Shown here in pieces: positions 22,528 to 30,623 of a stretch of DNA of 64,000 nt; the stretch's first letter is position 1, and the number at the start of each line of letters is the position of its first letter. The notes beneath the pieces were generated by a model, which was given only the letters and a program-made list of their open reading frames with translations, had not been told where the DNA came from and made no database searches. Made by a program: the position numbers and the translations under genes. Origin of the DNA: Shimia sp. (lineage in GTDB: Bacteria > Pseudomonadota > Alphaproteobacteria > Rhodobacterales > Rhodobacteraceae); contig JAAENN010000345.1 of the NCBI GenBank assembly GCA_024224295.1, positions 1 through 64,000 on the forward strand, read 5' to 3'.

Positions 22528-24870
22528 TTGGATCAATTAGTAAAAGCCGCCTCTGCAGAAGATCTATTTGCGTTGATAGACGCGGCGCCGAAAGACGTTC
22601 AGGCTGGCCCGATCGCGGCGCTGATGAAGGACGGCGACATTTCTGACCTGATGCTATCTGTCGTTGCCGATGATTTTGACGCCGTTCGGGAGAATGCAAA
22701 GGTCGGCAGCGGCGTTAACTTTCAAGGCGCATTTGGCACCAGTCCTTTGCTGTTGGCCGCAACACTCAAAAAGCCAAACATTTTTAGGCTTCTCGTGGAT
22801 AATGGTGCGCGCATTGACCTGAACCTGTCTCCAGATGCCTCCGCAGTCACTTGGGCTGCGCGTTATGGTTCCATCGAAACTATGGCATGTGTGATTGAAG
22901 CAGCGCTGAAACGTGAAGACCGCTCCCATGCGATTTTCTTTCAGGCTTTAGAAGGTTCTGTGCAGGCTAGTGACCCGGATGCGAAACTGGATCGTTTGGT
23001 CGGTTTTGGATTTAATTTTGTCTTACAGAACCCGCAAAAATGGGGCGCCATGCATCTGGCCGCCAGATTGGGCACCCTAGATGTCGTAAAGAAGATGTTT
23101 CGTTTTGGATTGGACGTCTCAGAGCCAGGCGAAAATGGTCGCACGCCGCTTCATGTTGCGGTCGAGTCCTCAAACTATGAAGCACTAAAGGCGCTGATTT
23201 CCCATGGGGCTGATCTAAATGCCCCGGACAACCGCGGTGAAACGCCCATCTTCCTGGCTTCCAGCACCGACGGGGGGCGAATGTTCGACAAGTTGGTTGA
23301 ACTTGGCGCCGATGCAACTGCGCGCCGTAAAGATGGTGGCACCATCTTGCACAAGGCTGCCGCAGAAGGGGATGTTCGACTTTTTGAACGCCTAATCGAC
23401 AAGGGCATCGATCTTGAGGATCAAGACTCCAAAGGCAACACCGCCTTGCACACTGCTTCTGCCGCCAGCCAACTGGTGGCGATGCGAAAACTCCAGGGCC
23501 TCGGTGCGGATCTAGAAGCGCTAAATGCACGCGGCGAGACGCCAATTTTCCTGACCATCAATGCGGACAACCCAGCAGCCTTCAAAGCGCTTGAAACCCT
23601 TGGTGCGGACCTGACCAAACACCGAAAATACGGTGCCAGCCTGCTTCATGATGCGGCACGCTGGGGCCGTATGGAAGTGCTCCAAACCCTGCTGAAACGG
23701 GGTGTAAACGTCGACAGCAAAAACGAGTTTGATGAAACACCACTGCATTTTGCTGCTAAATTTGGCCATGTCGAGGTGATCAAGAAGTTGCACGAGTTTG
23801 ACGCCAACCTGGAGGCAGAAAACAAGCAGGGCGAAACCCCGATCAACAGCTCAATGGAAGCATTGGGCCGCGTGTCTTTCGCAACTTTGTCGCAGCTTGG
23901 CGCCAACACGAAAACGCTCAACCGTTTTGGAGAAGGTCTGATCCATTCGTCCGCACGCTGTTCCGACTTCGGCATCTTTGAAAAGGTGATCGAGGAAGGT
24001 GTCGACGTAAATGCCACTTCCGAGATTGGCGAAGGCGCATTCCACTATGCTGCACGGTCTCCACTGGCGCAGAAGAAATTCGAAGTGCTCACGCTGTTGG
24101 GCGCGGAAATCGAGGCGGAAGATGACCGTGGTCGCACGGCGATGCACTCCGCTGCGGAAGCCAAAAACATGCCAGGCATCACCGCGCTTTACGATATGGG
24201 TCTGAACCCGATCGCCCAAGACAAACAAGGCATCACTCCTTTACACTTGGCCGCCGGATCCAGCCGTTCGGAAGGCACCAAAGCGATCAAGGCACTTGTT
24301 GGCATGGGCGCGGACCCCAACGCCGTTGACGGCAATGGGCGCTCCCCCCTGCATGCGGCTGCCGAGTCCGGTCACGCCAGCAACATCCGCGCGCTGATTA
24401 AGTTGGGTGCCAAGATTGATGTGCTTGACCCGGACAAAAACACGCCTTTGCACCTTGCGATCATTGCAGAGAAAAAAGACACCGCTGATGAGCTTTGTAA
24501 GCAAGGTGCCAATATGGATGCTCGCAATGCAGATGAGCGCAACCCTCTGCATTTGGCCGGTCAGGCGCAGACTCGTCGCATGGCACTGATCAACCTGCTA
24601 ATTGACCGAGGCGCGGATATCAACTGGCGCACAGGTCTGGGTGAGACCGTGGCGCATATGATTGCCGAGGACGACGATCTGAAGCCGGTGGTTCTGATCC
24701 GTCACATGGAAGAGTTGGCGGATCTAGGCGTCGACTTCTACTTCCGCAACCGCAAAGGCCTCGGAGCGCTGCAAATTGCGCAGGAACACATCGAAAGCTT
24801 TGGCGAAGAGTGGGAACGCAAGAAGATTGCAGAAATCCGCAAGAAGCGCGGACGCGTCAGCAAGAAGTGA
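22528..24870 (+). CDS. Large ankyrin-repeat protein
   Basis: A 780-residue protein with no signal peptide or membrane helix, built almost entirely of about twenty ankyrin repeats from about residue 70 to 760. Repeat cores read GRTPLHVAVE, GETPIFLA, GGTILHKAA, GNTALHTAS, DETPLHFAAK, GITPLHLAAG, RSPLHAAAE and so on; TPLH-type and TPIF-type units alternate in places. The C-terminal end is a basic coil (WERKKIAEIRKKRGRVSKK). Ankyrin arrays bind proteins, so a cytoplasmic scaffold is likely; the partner is unknown. The start is TTG with GGGAG 8 bp upstream; no better ATG exists nearby. It diverges from the small membrane protein gene. Confidence 0.9.
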   Translation: MDQLVKAASAEDLFALIDAAPKDVQAGPIAALMKDGDISDLMLSVVADDFDAVRENAKVGSGVNFQGAFGTSPLLLAATLKKPNIFRLLVDNGARIDLNLSPDASAVTWAARYGSIETMACVIEAALKREDRSHAIFFQALEGSVQASDPDAKLDRLVGFGFNFVLQNPQKWGAMHLAARLGTLDVVKKMFRFGLDVSEPGENGRTPLHVAVESSNYEALKALISHGADLNAPDNRGETPIFLASSTDGGRMFDKLVELGADATARRKDGGTILHKAAAEGDVRLFERLIDKGIDLEDQDSKGNTALHTASAASQLVAMRKLQGLGADLEALNARGETPIFLTINADNPAAFKALETLGADLTKHRKYGASLLHDAARWGRMEVLQTLLKRGVNVDSKNEFDETPLHFAAKFGHVEVIKKLHEFDANLEAENKQGETPINSSMEALGRVSFATLSQLGANTKTLNRFGEGLIHSSARCSDFGIFEKVIEEGVDVNATSEIGEGAFHYAARSPLAQKKFEVLTLLGAEIEAEDDRGRTAMHSAAEAKNMPGITALYDMGLNPIAQDKQGITPLHLAAGSSRSEGTKAIKALVGMGADPNAVDGNGRSPLHAAAESGHASNIRALIKLGAKIDVLDPDKNTPLHLAIIAEKKDTADELCKQGANMDARNADERNPLHLAGQAQTRRMALINLLIDRGADINWRTGLGETVAHMIAEDDDLKPVVLIRHMEELADLGVDFYFRNRKGLGALQIAQEHIESFGEEWERKKIAEIRKKRGRVSKK

Positions 24871-24887
24871 TCTGTCAAGATTTAGAC

Positions 24888-24915
24888 AGGGCGGCCTATT
24901 GGGCCGCCCTTTTTG
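24888..24915 (+). terminator. Terminator of the ankyrin gene
   Basis: Stem AGGGCGGCC (24888-24896) / GGCCGCCCT (24902-24910), loop TATTG, tail TTTTTG. It lies 17 bp past the stop codon, between convergent genes. Confidence 0.9.
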
Positions 24916-24921
24916 TATTCG

Positions 24922-26238
24922 CTAACCTGGAAGCAGGAAAAGAGTGATCGCCGGGAAAGCCACCAGTAAGATAACCCTGACAATGTCCGACCCCACGAAC
25001 CAGATCACAGCGCGATAGGTCTCTACCATCGGGGTGGTGCGGTCCATAGCGTTGATGATGAATAGGTTCATGCCCACAGGTGGCGTGATCAGCCCGACTT
25101 CCACCACGATCAGCACCAGAATGCCAAACCAGATCGCCACATGCTCTGCGCTCATGCCAAAATCCAAGCCCAGGATCACCGGGAAGAAAATCGGCACAGT
25201 CAGCAGGATCATACTGAGGCTGTCCATTAAGCAGCCAAACACCACATAGAAGGCAAGGATCAGGCAGAGCACCATCCACGGACCCAAGCCAAGACCAATC
25301 ACCCAATTGGACAACTCCTGTGGCACCTGGCTAAGCGCAAGAAACCCATTGTATATACCTGCACCTAAGACGATGAAGAAGATCATCGCGGTGCTGGTGG
25401 CGGTGGAAATGATGCAATCTTTCAGGATTACCCATGTCAGGTTTCCTTTGACCAATGCGATCAGGCCCGTGCCTGCCGCCCCCACAGCCGCGCCTTCGGT
25501 TGGCGTGAACCAGCCAAAGTAGATGCCGCCCACCACGGCGCCAAACACCAGTAGCACTGGCCAGACATCCACGAGCGCACGATAGCGCTCCGCCATTGGA
25601 ACAGCTGGCCGCGTGCCAGCCGCATCGGGATACAGGCGCACATAGATCGAGATGGTCAGCATGTACCCCAAAGCCGCAAGGATGCCTGGAATGAAAGCCG
25701 CGAGAAAAAGCTTGGCGATGTTTTGTTCCGTGAGAATGGCGTAGATCACCAAGATCACAGAGGGCGGGATCAGAATGCCCAAGGTGCCGCCCGCCGCCAA
25801 GGTCGCGGTGGAAAAGCCGCCGGAGTAGCCATAGCGGCGCATCTCTGGCAGGGCTACGCGGCTCATGGTGGCCGCTGTTGCCAAAGACGAGCCGCAGATC
25901 GCACCAAAGCCCGCACAAGCCCCAACCGACGCCATTGCAACGCCGCCCTTTTTGTGACCCAGCCAGCTCTCCCCTGCCTTGAACAACGCTTTGGACATGC
26001 CAGACTGGGTTGCAAACTGCCCCATCAGCAAGAACATCGGAATGATGGTCAGAGAATAACTGGAGAAGGTTGTGTAGGTCTCTGACTTTAGTTTCGCCAA
26101 AAACATGTTGGGATTGCCCGTGACCATGTAAAGGCCGCCTAATCCACAGAGCATCATCGCAAGCCCGATAGGCGCACGCAGAAAGATCATTACCAACAAG
26201 ATCGGAAACGACAGATAACCCAGTTCCAAGTTCGTCAT
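24922..26238 (-). CDS. dctM: TRAP transporter large permease (DctM)
   Basis: A 438-residue large subunit of a tripartite ATP-independent periplasmic transporter, with about twelve membrane helices. Family landmarks: LRAPIGLAMMLCGLGG, SYSLTIIPMFLLMGQFATQSGMSKALF, the GFGAICGSSLATAATMSRVALPEMRRYGYSGGFSTATLAAGGTLGILIPPSVILVIY region, and GLITPPVGMNLFIINA near the end. A long in-frame upstream extension overlaps dctQ in another frame and is rejected; ATG 26,238 overlaps the dctQ stop by 4 bp (ATGA). It would import an organic acid or similar solute using an ion gradient. The ligand is unknown and no binding-protein gene is adjacent. Confidence 0.92.
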   Translation of the reverse strand: MTNLELGYLSFPILLVMIFLRAPIGLAMMLCGLGGLYMVTGNPNMFLAKLKSETYTTFSSYSLTIIPMFLLMGQFATQSGMSKALFKAGESWLGHKKGGVAMASVGACAGFGAICGSSLATAATMSRVALPEMRRYGYSGGFSTATLAAGGTLGILIPPSVILVIYAILTEQNIAKLFLAAFIPGILAALGYMLTISIYVRLYPDAAGTRPAVPMAERYRALVDVWPVLLVFGAVVGGIYFGWFTPTEGAAVGAAGTGLIALVKGNLTWVILKDCIISTATSTAMIFFIVLGAGIYNGFLALSQVPQELSNWVIGLGLGPWMVLCLILAFYVVFGCLMDSLSMILLTVPIFFPVILGLDFGMSAEHVAIWFGILVLIVVEVGLITPPVGMNLFIINAMDRTTPMVETYRAVIWFVGSDIVRVILLVAFPAITLFLLPG

Positions 26239-26819
26239 TTTGCCGTCTCTCCAATTGTAGTCATGGAGCCGCGCCCTGTCAGGGCCGACCAGATGCGCAT
26301 GGCGGCGCAGTATACAGACACCAATGAGGCCACACAGGCCGCCGCAAAGCTGGCGGCATAGGCCCACCAAACCGGAAATTGCAGCAAGAAGGTGGTTTCC
26401 CCATAAGCGTATTTGCTTTGTAGCCCAGCAAACAAACGCCAGGTGATCAGCACGATTACCGCCGCCAGCACACATTCCCAAAAAGCAATCAGATAGCGGT
26501 TGGCGCGTTGCGGCAGGAAATTGGTGAAGACATCCACGGTGGCGTGGGCGCCGTGCAACTGACAGATCGGCAGGAAGGCAAAAATGGCAAAGGCCACTCC
26601 GGCTTCTAGCAGCTCAAAGTCCCCATTGACCGAGCCAACGCCCGACATTTGCAGCCACGTTGCGAGGCCATTGGCGACGTTCTCCAAAAACGCGGTATGT
26701 GCCAGCGTGCTGATTGAGCGCCCCAAAATGCTGACACATGTAAGTAGAATTAGTGCGGTAAGCACCAAACCGCCAAGAATCGCTGTGCTCTGCGCAATGG
26801 CGCGGATCGCCCTATGCAT
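26235..26819 (-). CDS. dctQ: TRAP transporter small permease (DctQ)
   Basis: A 194-residue small subunit with four membrane helices (about 12-32, 67-83, 105-125 and 148-175). DctQ hallmarks: the region FAIFAFLPICQLHGAHATVDVFTNFLP, where the acidic and histidine residues are conserved, and a following W-rich loop. The family is usually 160-180 residues, so there is a small insertion after helix 1. It starts at ATG 26,819 with GGGGGAGAGG upstream. It is translationally coupled to dctM. The usual DctP partner is missing on both sides. Confidence 0.88.
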   Translation of the reverse strand: MHRAIRAIAQSTAILGGLVLTALILLTCVSILGRSISTLAHTAFLENVANGLATWLQMSGVGSVNGDFELLEAGVAFAIFAFLPICQLHGAHATVDVFTNFLPQRANRYLIAFWECVLAAVIVLITWRLFAGLQSKYAYGETTFLLQFPVWWAYAASFAAACVASLVSVYCAAMRIWSALTGRGSMTTIGETAK

Positions 26820-26986
26820 ATTGCCTCTCCCCCTGCCCGTCAGACGTTGTTGAAACCAACGTCACTCCAGTTGGGAAACAGTGCTAGGGGGACGACGCGG
26901 TCTTTGCCAGCAATTTCACAAAACCCCGCGAAGTTTTTGAGGTTTCATACCAATTCCGGAAACGTGGCATAACCGAAACGAACAGC

Positions 26987-27027
26987 AAAAGCGCAGCTCC
27001 GAGGAGGTCTGCGCTTTTGTTTTTTTT
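26987..27027 (+). terminator. Strong hairpin with T8 tail, plus strand
   Basis: Stem AAAAGCGCAG (26987-26996) / CTGCGCTTTT (27009-27018), followed by GTTTTTTTT on the plus strand. On the minus strand the tail is weaker (TTTTGCTGTTCG), where it would serve the exported protein gene ending at 27,040. The strong tail faces the strand with no gene upstream, so either it is mainly used from the minus side or a short plus-strand RNA ends here. Confidence 0.7.
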
Positions 27028-27039
27028 GGGTAAAAGGCG

Positions 27040-27597
27040 TCACAACCCTTCGACATTCACGCCCACAGTGATTGTGCCGATAAACTCACCTTCGTGGATG
27101 ATTGGCGCACTAACCTGGCTCAAATAGGTCTGACTGGATTCGTCAAACTCAACCTCTCCGAAATGGATCTCACCTGTGTCATGCGGCACCTGCCATTTGG
27201 CTTCGTCTCCTTGGAAATAGTCGGAGGTGATATTGCTCTGACCAACGTTTAATCCGCGCCCATCGACGACAAAAATCTCTGAGAAGAGTTGCGGGGATTG
27301 ACTTTTGTACCCCTTCAACTGTTCGGACAATGCATTATGCCAGACGCCATCGATGAACTGGCGCCCTTCGGAACTACCCGACTGCCACAACGTGTCTAAC
27401 TCCGCGACCTGATCATCCGAGTAGCTCGCGGTCTCGGCATTTTGCGCAATGATCGCTGCGACCAGCGTCGGATCTGTGACCCAACCTGAGATGGTTGAGT
27501 CCACAAGGCTGGTTAGCGTGTCACTGTAAGGGTTGCCTGCCGTCGCAGCACCCGCCATCACACAGAGGGCAGCCGTCGTGTTCACCAATCTATTCAT
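27040..27597 (-). CDS. Exported sensor-like (PDC/Cache-type) protein
   Basis: A 185-residue protein with a signal peptide (residues 1-20, ending TAAG region) and a single mature domain. The central and C-terminal strands (LFSEIFVVDGRGLNVGQSNITSDYFQGDEAKW and YLSQVSAPIIHEGEFIGTITVGVNVEGL) are characteristic of PDC/Cache sensory domains, which bind small ligands in receptor ectodomains. Here no membrane anchor, kinase or methyl-accepting domain follows, so it would be a free periplasmic protein. The ATG at 27,597 has an AAAGGA site and is preferred over an upstream ATG. It could assist ligand recognition for the neighbouring TRAP permeases, but that is speculative. Confidence 0.75.
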   Translation of the reverse strand: MNRLVNTTAALCVMAGAATAGNPYSDTLTSLVDSTISGWVTDPTLVAAIIAQNAETASYSDDQVAELDTLWQSGSSEGRQFIDGVWHNALSEQLKGYKSQSPQLFSEIFVVDGRGLNVGQSNITSDYFQGDEAKWQVPHDTGEIHFGEVEFDESSQTYLSQVSAPIIHEGEFIGTITVGVNVEGL

Positions 27598-28414
27598 CGT
27601 TAGTCCTTTCATCTCGCCAGTAGCCAACTGCCTGAGCAGAAGTCTCTCAAAACATCGGTCTTCAATTTGTTTGCCTATCGAAAAGCTTGAGCGGGAAAAA
27701 ATTACTGGAGTCTAAATTCGAATCTCACATAGAGAGTGACAAACCTTCAAAGTGCAGAATTGAAAGGCGAAACCACGACAAGGCACGGCCTTTCCCATTG
27801 ATTTAAAGAGAAAATTTAAAAAATACTCGAAATACATTGCATTTTAGGCAAGCTATTGACGGCCACAATCAGTGAGGGTTTAGCGTCCATACTCAACCCG
27901 CATAAGCATTGTTGTGCTGCAAAATCTAGCATATTTGAACTTCAAATTCTGTTGGAAGGGTAGTATCTAAGGCTAAAAGCTGTTTCATATTGCAACTATT
28001 TGCTGATTGAGTTTTCCTTCCTCCTGTTGCTCATAACGACACTCTAAGCAAGCAAGCCGCCGCATTGAGGCTTTCTGAAAGCTGACGTTGAACCAATTTG
28101 AAGCATTTTTGGGCTGCCACGATCCGATGAGCGGACAATGCTTCAGTTCGCTAAGGCGGCACCATTGTCTGATTTTAGAACCCGCTGTCGGGATTCGACA
28201 CTTTGATCAGAACTGGTTCTTGACCTCGGGTGTAGGGCTAAATTGTCGGGCGCTTCGCACCGACCTCCTTCATCCATGCGTCTCGGTAACGATAACTGAA
28301 AATTATAGTCACCAATCCTACACCGTTTGAGCGGTTTATACACATGATTTGAGAAACCAAAGATCGAGTAGATAACGTCGTGATCAGACCCACCTGAGTG
28401 TTTCGATTTGGATG
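27598..28414. other. AT-rich gene-free region
   Basis: About 800 bases of lower GC than the flanking genes, with tracts such as TTTAAAGAGAAAATTTAAAAAATAC near 27,806. One 80-codon frame at 28,088 lacks a ribosome site and has no family resemblance. Nothing supportable is encoded. It borders the IS remnants and is probably decayed foreign DNA. Confidence 0.5.
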
Positions 28415-28612
28415 TTAGTACATGAGGGGCCTGGCTTCCATCGGGATGATGGTCTCCGGAGCCGGAGGCCGGTAGCCCAAGGCACTATGTGGTCGCTTGG
28501 TATTGTAGTGCTTCTTCCATTGTTCGATTGGGATTTGTGCCTCCTTCAGGCTGTAGAATGCTTAGCCGGCAAGCAGTTCTTCACGTAGCCGGGCGTTGAA
28601 AATTTTACAGTA
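28415..28612 (-). pseudogene. IS3-family transposase (OrfB) C-terminal remnant
   Basis: On the minus strand the frame reads FNARLREELLAG, a TAA stop, then AFYSLKEAQIPIEQWKKHYN and TKRPHSALGYRPPAPETIIP, ending MEARPLMY before TAA at 28,415-28,417. This is the C-terminus of the IS3-type integrase-like transposase (DDE with HYNTKRPHSALGY). The internal stop replaces the usual Glu codon. The 5-prime part of the gene and OrfA are missing: upstream the sequence switches abruptly into an IS5-type remnant. It cannot be functional. Confidence 0.85.
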
Positions 28613-28913
28613 CACTCAAGAGTTCTGCCACCGGCATGATCGCTCACCTGATCAGGTGTCGAAAAGAAGCGGATTGATCGACCCCAACGTGTCAGTCTCA
28701 GTATGCAACTTTTAGTTCATGCTGCCTTTGATGCGCCAATAAGATGTTCACTTCTCCCTTTCTAACAGACAAGCTGGAAGCTGTCCGGTGGACTTTGAGG
28801 TAAGTTGCATCGATTGAGACCGTTTTGCTGCCTATTGCTTCAGTCGCAAACCCTTCCATGATCCTGGCAAACACACACACATCACCCCACCGTTTCCAAC
28901 AATTGTAAAGCGA
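28613..28913 (-). pseudogene. IS5-family transposase remnant
   Basis: The minus-strand frame contains SLYNCWKRWGDVCVFARIME and then SIDATYLKVHRTASSL, which match an IS5-type DDE transposase including the first catalytic Asp in IDATYLK. After SVRKGEV the frame shifts: the continuation reads GSMN, stop, KLHTETDTLG, then in another frame FFSTPDQVSDHAGG, matching the usual GGMNTKLHA...FFITAGQVSDYTGA. The gene therefore has at least two frameshifts and a stop, lacks both ends, and abuts the IS3 remnant. Confidence 0.85.
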
Positions 28914-29162
28914 GACCGCCCTGATCCAGTTGGGAATAGTCGAGGGCGTTTTGCCCAAGGCTAATGCAGACTCATTGATGTCGAATGTGAGTACCGCCTT
29001 GACCGCCTTCGCGGTGGCGCGCTTAAGCGGACTTGACCACTCGTTTGCTTCAACCATCTGTCTATCTGTGTTGGTCACGGTTCATCAAATATGTGGAGCC
29101 TTCCTTCAAGCAGACTCCGATTTTGAGTAAAACTGAATTCCTACACTTGTCGTGGATAGCTT
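28914..29162. other. Non-coding or decayed DNA upstream of the zinc operon
   Basis: The minus-strand frame running into the IS5 remnant begins MTNTDRQMVEANEWSSPLKR and includes an HTH-like ESALALGKTPSTIPNWIR. That stretch does not belong to the IS5 transposase as I know it, and may be part of another decayed gene. It cannot be assigned. The right-hand end leads into the candidate Zur site. Confidence 0.4.
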
Positions 29163-29180
29163 GAAATGGAATAACATAAC
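29163..29180 (+). promoter_or_regulatory. Candidate Zur (zinc uptake repressor) site
   Basis: The 18-mer GAAATGGAATAACATAAC matches a Zur palindrome remembered for alphaproteobacteria (GTTATGTTATAACATAAC) at 14 of 18 positions, with a perfect right half AACATAAC. It lies 36 bp before the start of the histidine-rich zinc protein gene. The consensus is from memory and the left half is weak. Confidence 0.45.
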
Positions 29181-29215
29181 AAAATTGTTTGACCGCTTTA
29201 TCTGGAGGCATTTCC

Positions 29216-29902
29216 ATGACCCTAAAAACCGCTCTTCTGTGTACCACTTTGGTCACCACGGCCTTTCCATTGCTGGCTGAAGAAAAAAGAGAACTGGGGG
29301 CCCATGCGCATGGTCACGGTGCGCTGAACATCGCTGTCGACGGCAAGACCCTTGCGATGGAATTGGAGGTACCGGGGTTTGACATCGTGGGCTTTGAACA
29401 CGCCGCTGAAAGCGATGCGGATAAGATGGCTGTTGAAAAAGGCATGGCGCAGCTTTTGGCCGCTGCAGATTTGTTTGTTTTCCCAGAGGCGGCAGGTTGT
29501 ACGGTGACTTCTGCGCGTGCTGAGTTGCACGGCGACGACGGCCACGACGAACATGGTCATGAAGAGCATGATGACGATTCGGATCACGACGATCACAAGC
29601 ACGACCATGATGACCACGAAGACGAAAAGGCCCATGATGATCATGACGACAGCAAGGATGAGCATGGACACGACGAACATGCCCATGAGGAGCACGAGGA
29701 GCATGAAGGTGGCGAGAGCCATTCCGAGTTCCACGCGGAATATGAGTTTTCCTGCGCCAATCCAGAAAAGCTGACCCAGGTCGATCTGGCTTATTTTAGC
29801 GTTTTCCCCAATGCGGAAGAGCTGGAAGTACAGGTTGTGTCCGAGACCGGTGCCAAAAAGGTTGAAGCTAGTGGCGAGGCGCCTATCGTACCTTTGAACT
29901 GA
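29216..29902 (+). CDS. Histidine-rich periplasmic zinc protein (DUF2796, ZrgA-like)
   Basis: A 228-residue exported protein of the DUF2796 family. The signal peptide is MTLKTALLCTTLVTTAFPLLA. The domain opens with the diagnostic ELGAHAHGHGALNIAVDGKTLAMELEVPGFDIVGFEHAA, is interrupted by a His/Asp/Glu-rich low-complexity loop (about residues 105-170, repeats such as HDEHGHEEHDDD), and ends with a strand region HAEYEFSCANPEKL. The loop should bind zinc or another divalent metal in the periplasm. The ATG at 29,216 has GGAGG 8 bp upstream; an in-frame TTG at 29,189 is rejected. It heads an operon with an ABC ATPase, an FtsX-type permease and a DUF3299 protein, the gene content known for the Vibrio ZrgABCDE zinc-uptake system. 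Confidence 0.88.
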   Translation: MTLKTALLCTTLVTTAFPLLAEEKRELGAHAHGHGALNIAVDGKTLAMELEVPGFDIVGFEHAAESDADKMAVEKGMAQLLAAADLFVFPEAAGCTVTSARAELHGDDGHDEHGHEEHDDDSDHDDHKHDHDDHEDEKAHDDHDDSKDEHGHDEHAHEEHEEHEGGESHSEFHAEYEFSCANPEKLTQVDLAYFSVFPNAEELEVQVVSETGAKKVEASGEAPIVPLN

Positions 29903-29927
29903 CCCTCAAAAGGACGTGCCCTGACCG

Positions 29928-30623
29928 ATGACCGCCGCAGTTGAGATCAAAGATGTGGCATTTGCCTGGCGTGGGCGAACGAAGTTTTCCCTTGCGGTGC
30001 CGGCGTTTTCGGTGGCCGCGGGGGAACGGGTTTTTCTGCTAGGCGAAAGCGGCAGTGGAAAATCCACGCTCCTCAGCCTGATCTGTGGGATCAACTTGCC
30101 AGACGAGGGCGAAGTTGTGGTAGCGGGCGCGCGCCTTGTCGGGATGAAGCCCGCTGCGCGCGACACATTTCGAGCGGAAAACATAGGCGTGATCTTTCAG
30201 ATGTTCAATCTGCTGCCCTACGCCTCACCGCTGGAAAATATCTTGCTGCCCCTGTCTTTTGCACCAGTCAGGCGTCGGCGCGTCAAAGATGACACTGCTG
30301 AAGCCTTACGCCTTACAACTGCGCTCGGTCTACCGGAAGAGCTAGTTTTGCAAGCGGACACCACCGAATTGAGTATCGGTCAGCAACAACGGGTGGCTGC
30401 GGCGCGCGCCTTGATCGGCCGGCCCAAGCTGATCGTGGCGGATGAGCCCACGTCGTCGCTAGATGCCTCCGCGCAAGAGGCATTTTTGTCACTCTTGATA
30501 GGACAAGCGGCCGAGGCAGACGCATCACTGATCATGGTCTCACATGACCGCCGGCTGGCGACGCAGTTTGATCGTCAGATTGATTTAGCCGACATCGCGC
30601 TGGTCACGCGGGGCGGCTCATAA
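29928..30623 (+). CDS. ABC transporter ATP-binding protein (LolD/MacB type)
   Basis: A 231-residue ATPase with Walker A GESGSGKST (39-47), the Q-loop FQMFNLLPYASPLENILLP, signature LSIGQQQRVAAARAL, Walker B LIVADEPTSSLD and switch histidine in IMVSHDRRL. The sequence fits the LolD/MacB/FtsE clade, which pairs with FtsX-type permeases; the permease gene follows with a 1-bp overlap (TAATG). An AAGGA site lies 13 bp upstream of the ATG, rather far. In the context of a ZrgA-like gene it probably powers zinc acquisition, though this clade more often does mechanical work than import, so the mechanism is unclear. Confidence 0.9.
   Translation: MTAAVEIKDVAFAWRGRTKFSLAVPAFSVAAGERVFLLGESGSGKSTLLSLICGINLPDEGEVVVAGARLVGMKPAARDTFRAENIGVIFQMFNLLPYASPLENILLPLSFAPVRRRRVKDDTAEALRLTTALGLPEELVLQADTTELSIGQQQRVAAARALIGRPKLIVADEPTSSLDASAQEAFLSLLIGQAAEADASLIMVSHDRRLATQFDRQIDLADIALVTRGGS

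Noticed and set aside
24922-26481. Long N-terminal extension of DctM
   Set aside because: The extra 81 codons overlap dctQ in another frame, and ATG 26,238 sits in the usual ATGA overlap.
28088-28330. 80-codon plus-strand frame in the AT-rich region
   Set aside because: No ribosome site, no family resemblance, and it lies in decayed DNA next to IS remnants.
29587-29720. Repetitive GAC/CAC/GAT tract considered as a CRISPR-like or satellite repeat
   Set aside because: It encodes an in-frame His/Asp/Glu metal-binding loop with irregular units and no constant spacer length.
29222-29734. 170-codon minus-strand frame rich in Met and Val opposite the zinc protein
   Set aside because: The Met/Val pattern is just the reverse complement of the His/Asp codons of the metal-binding loop.
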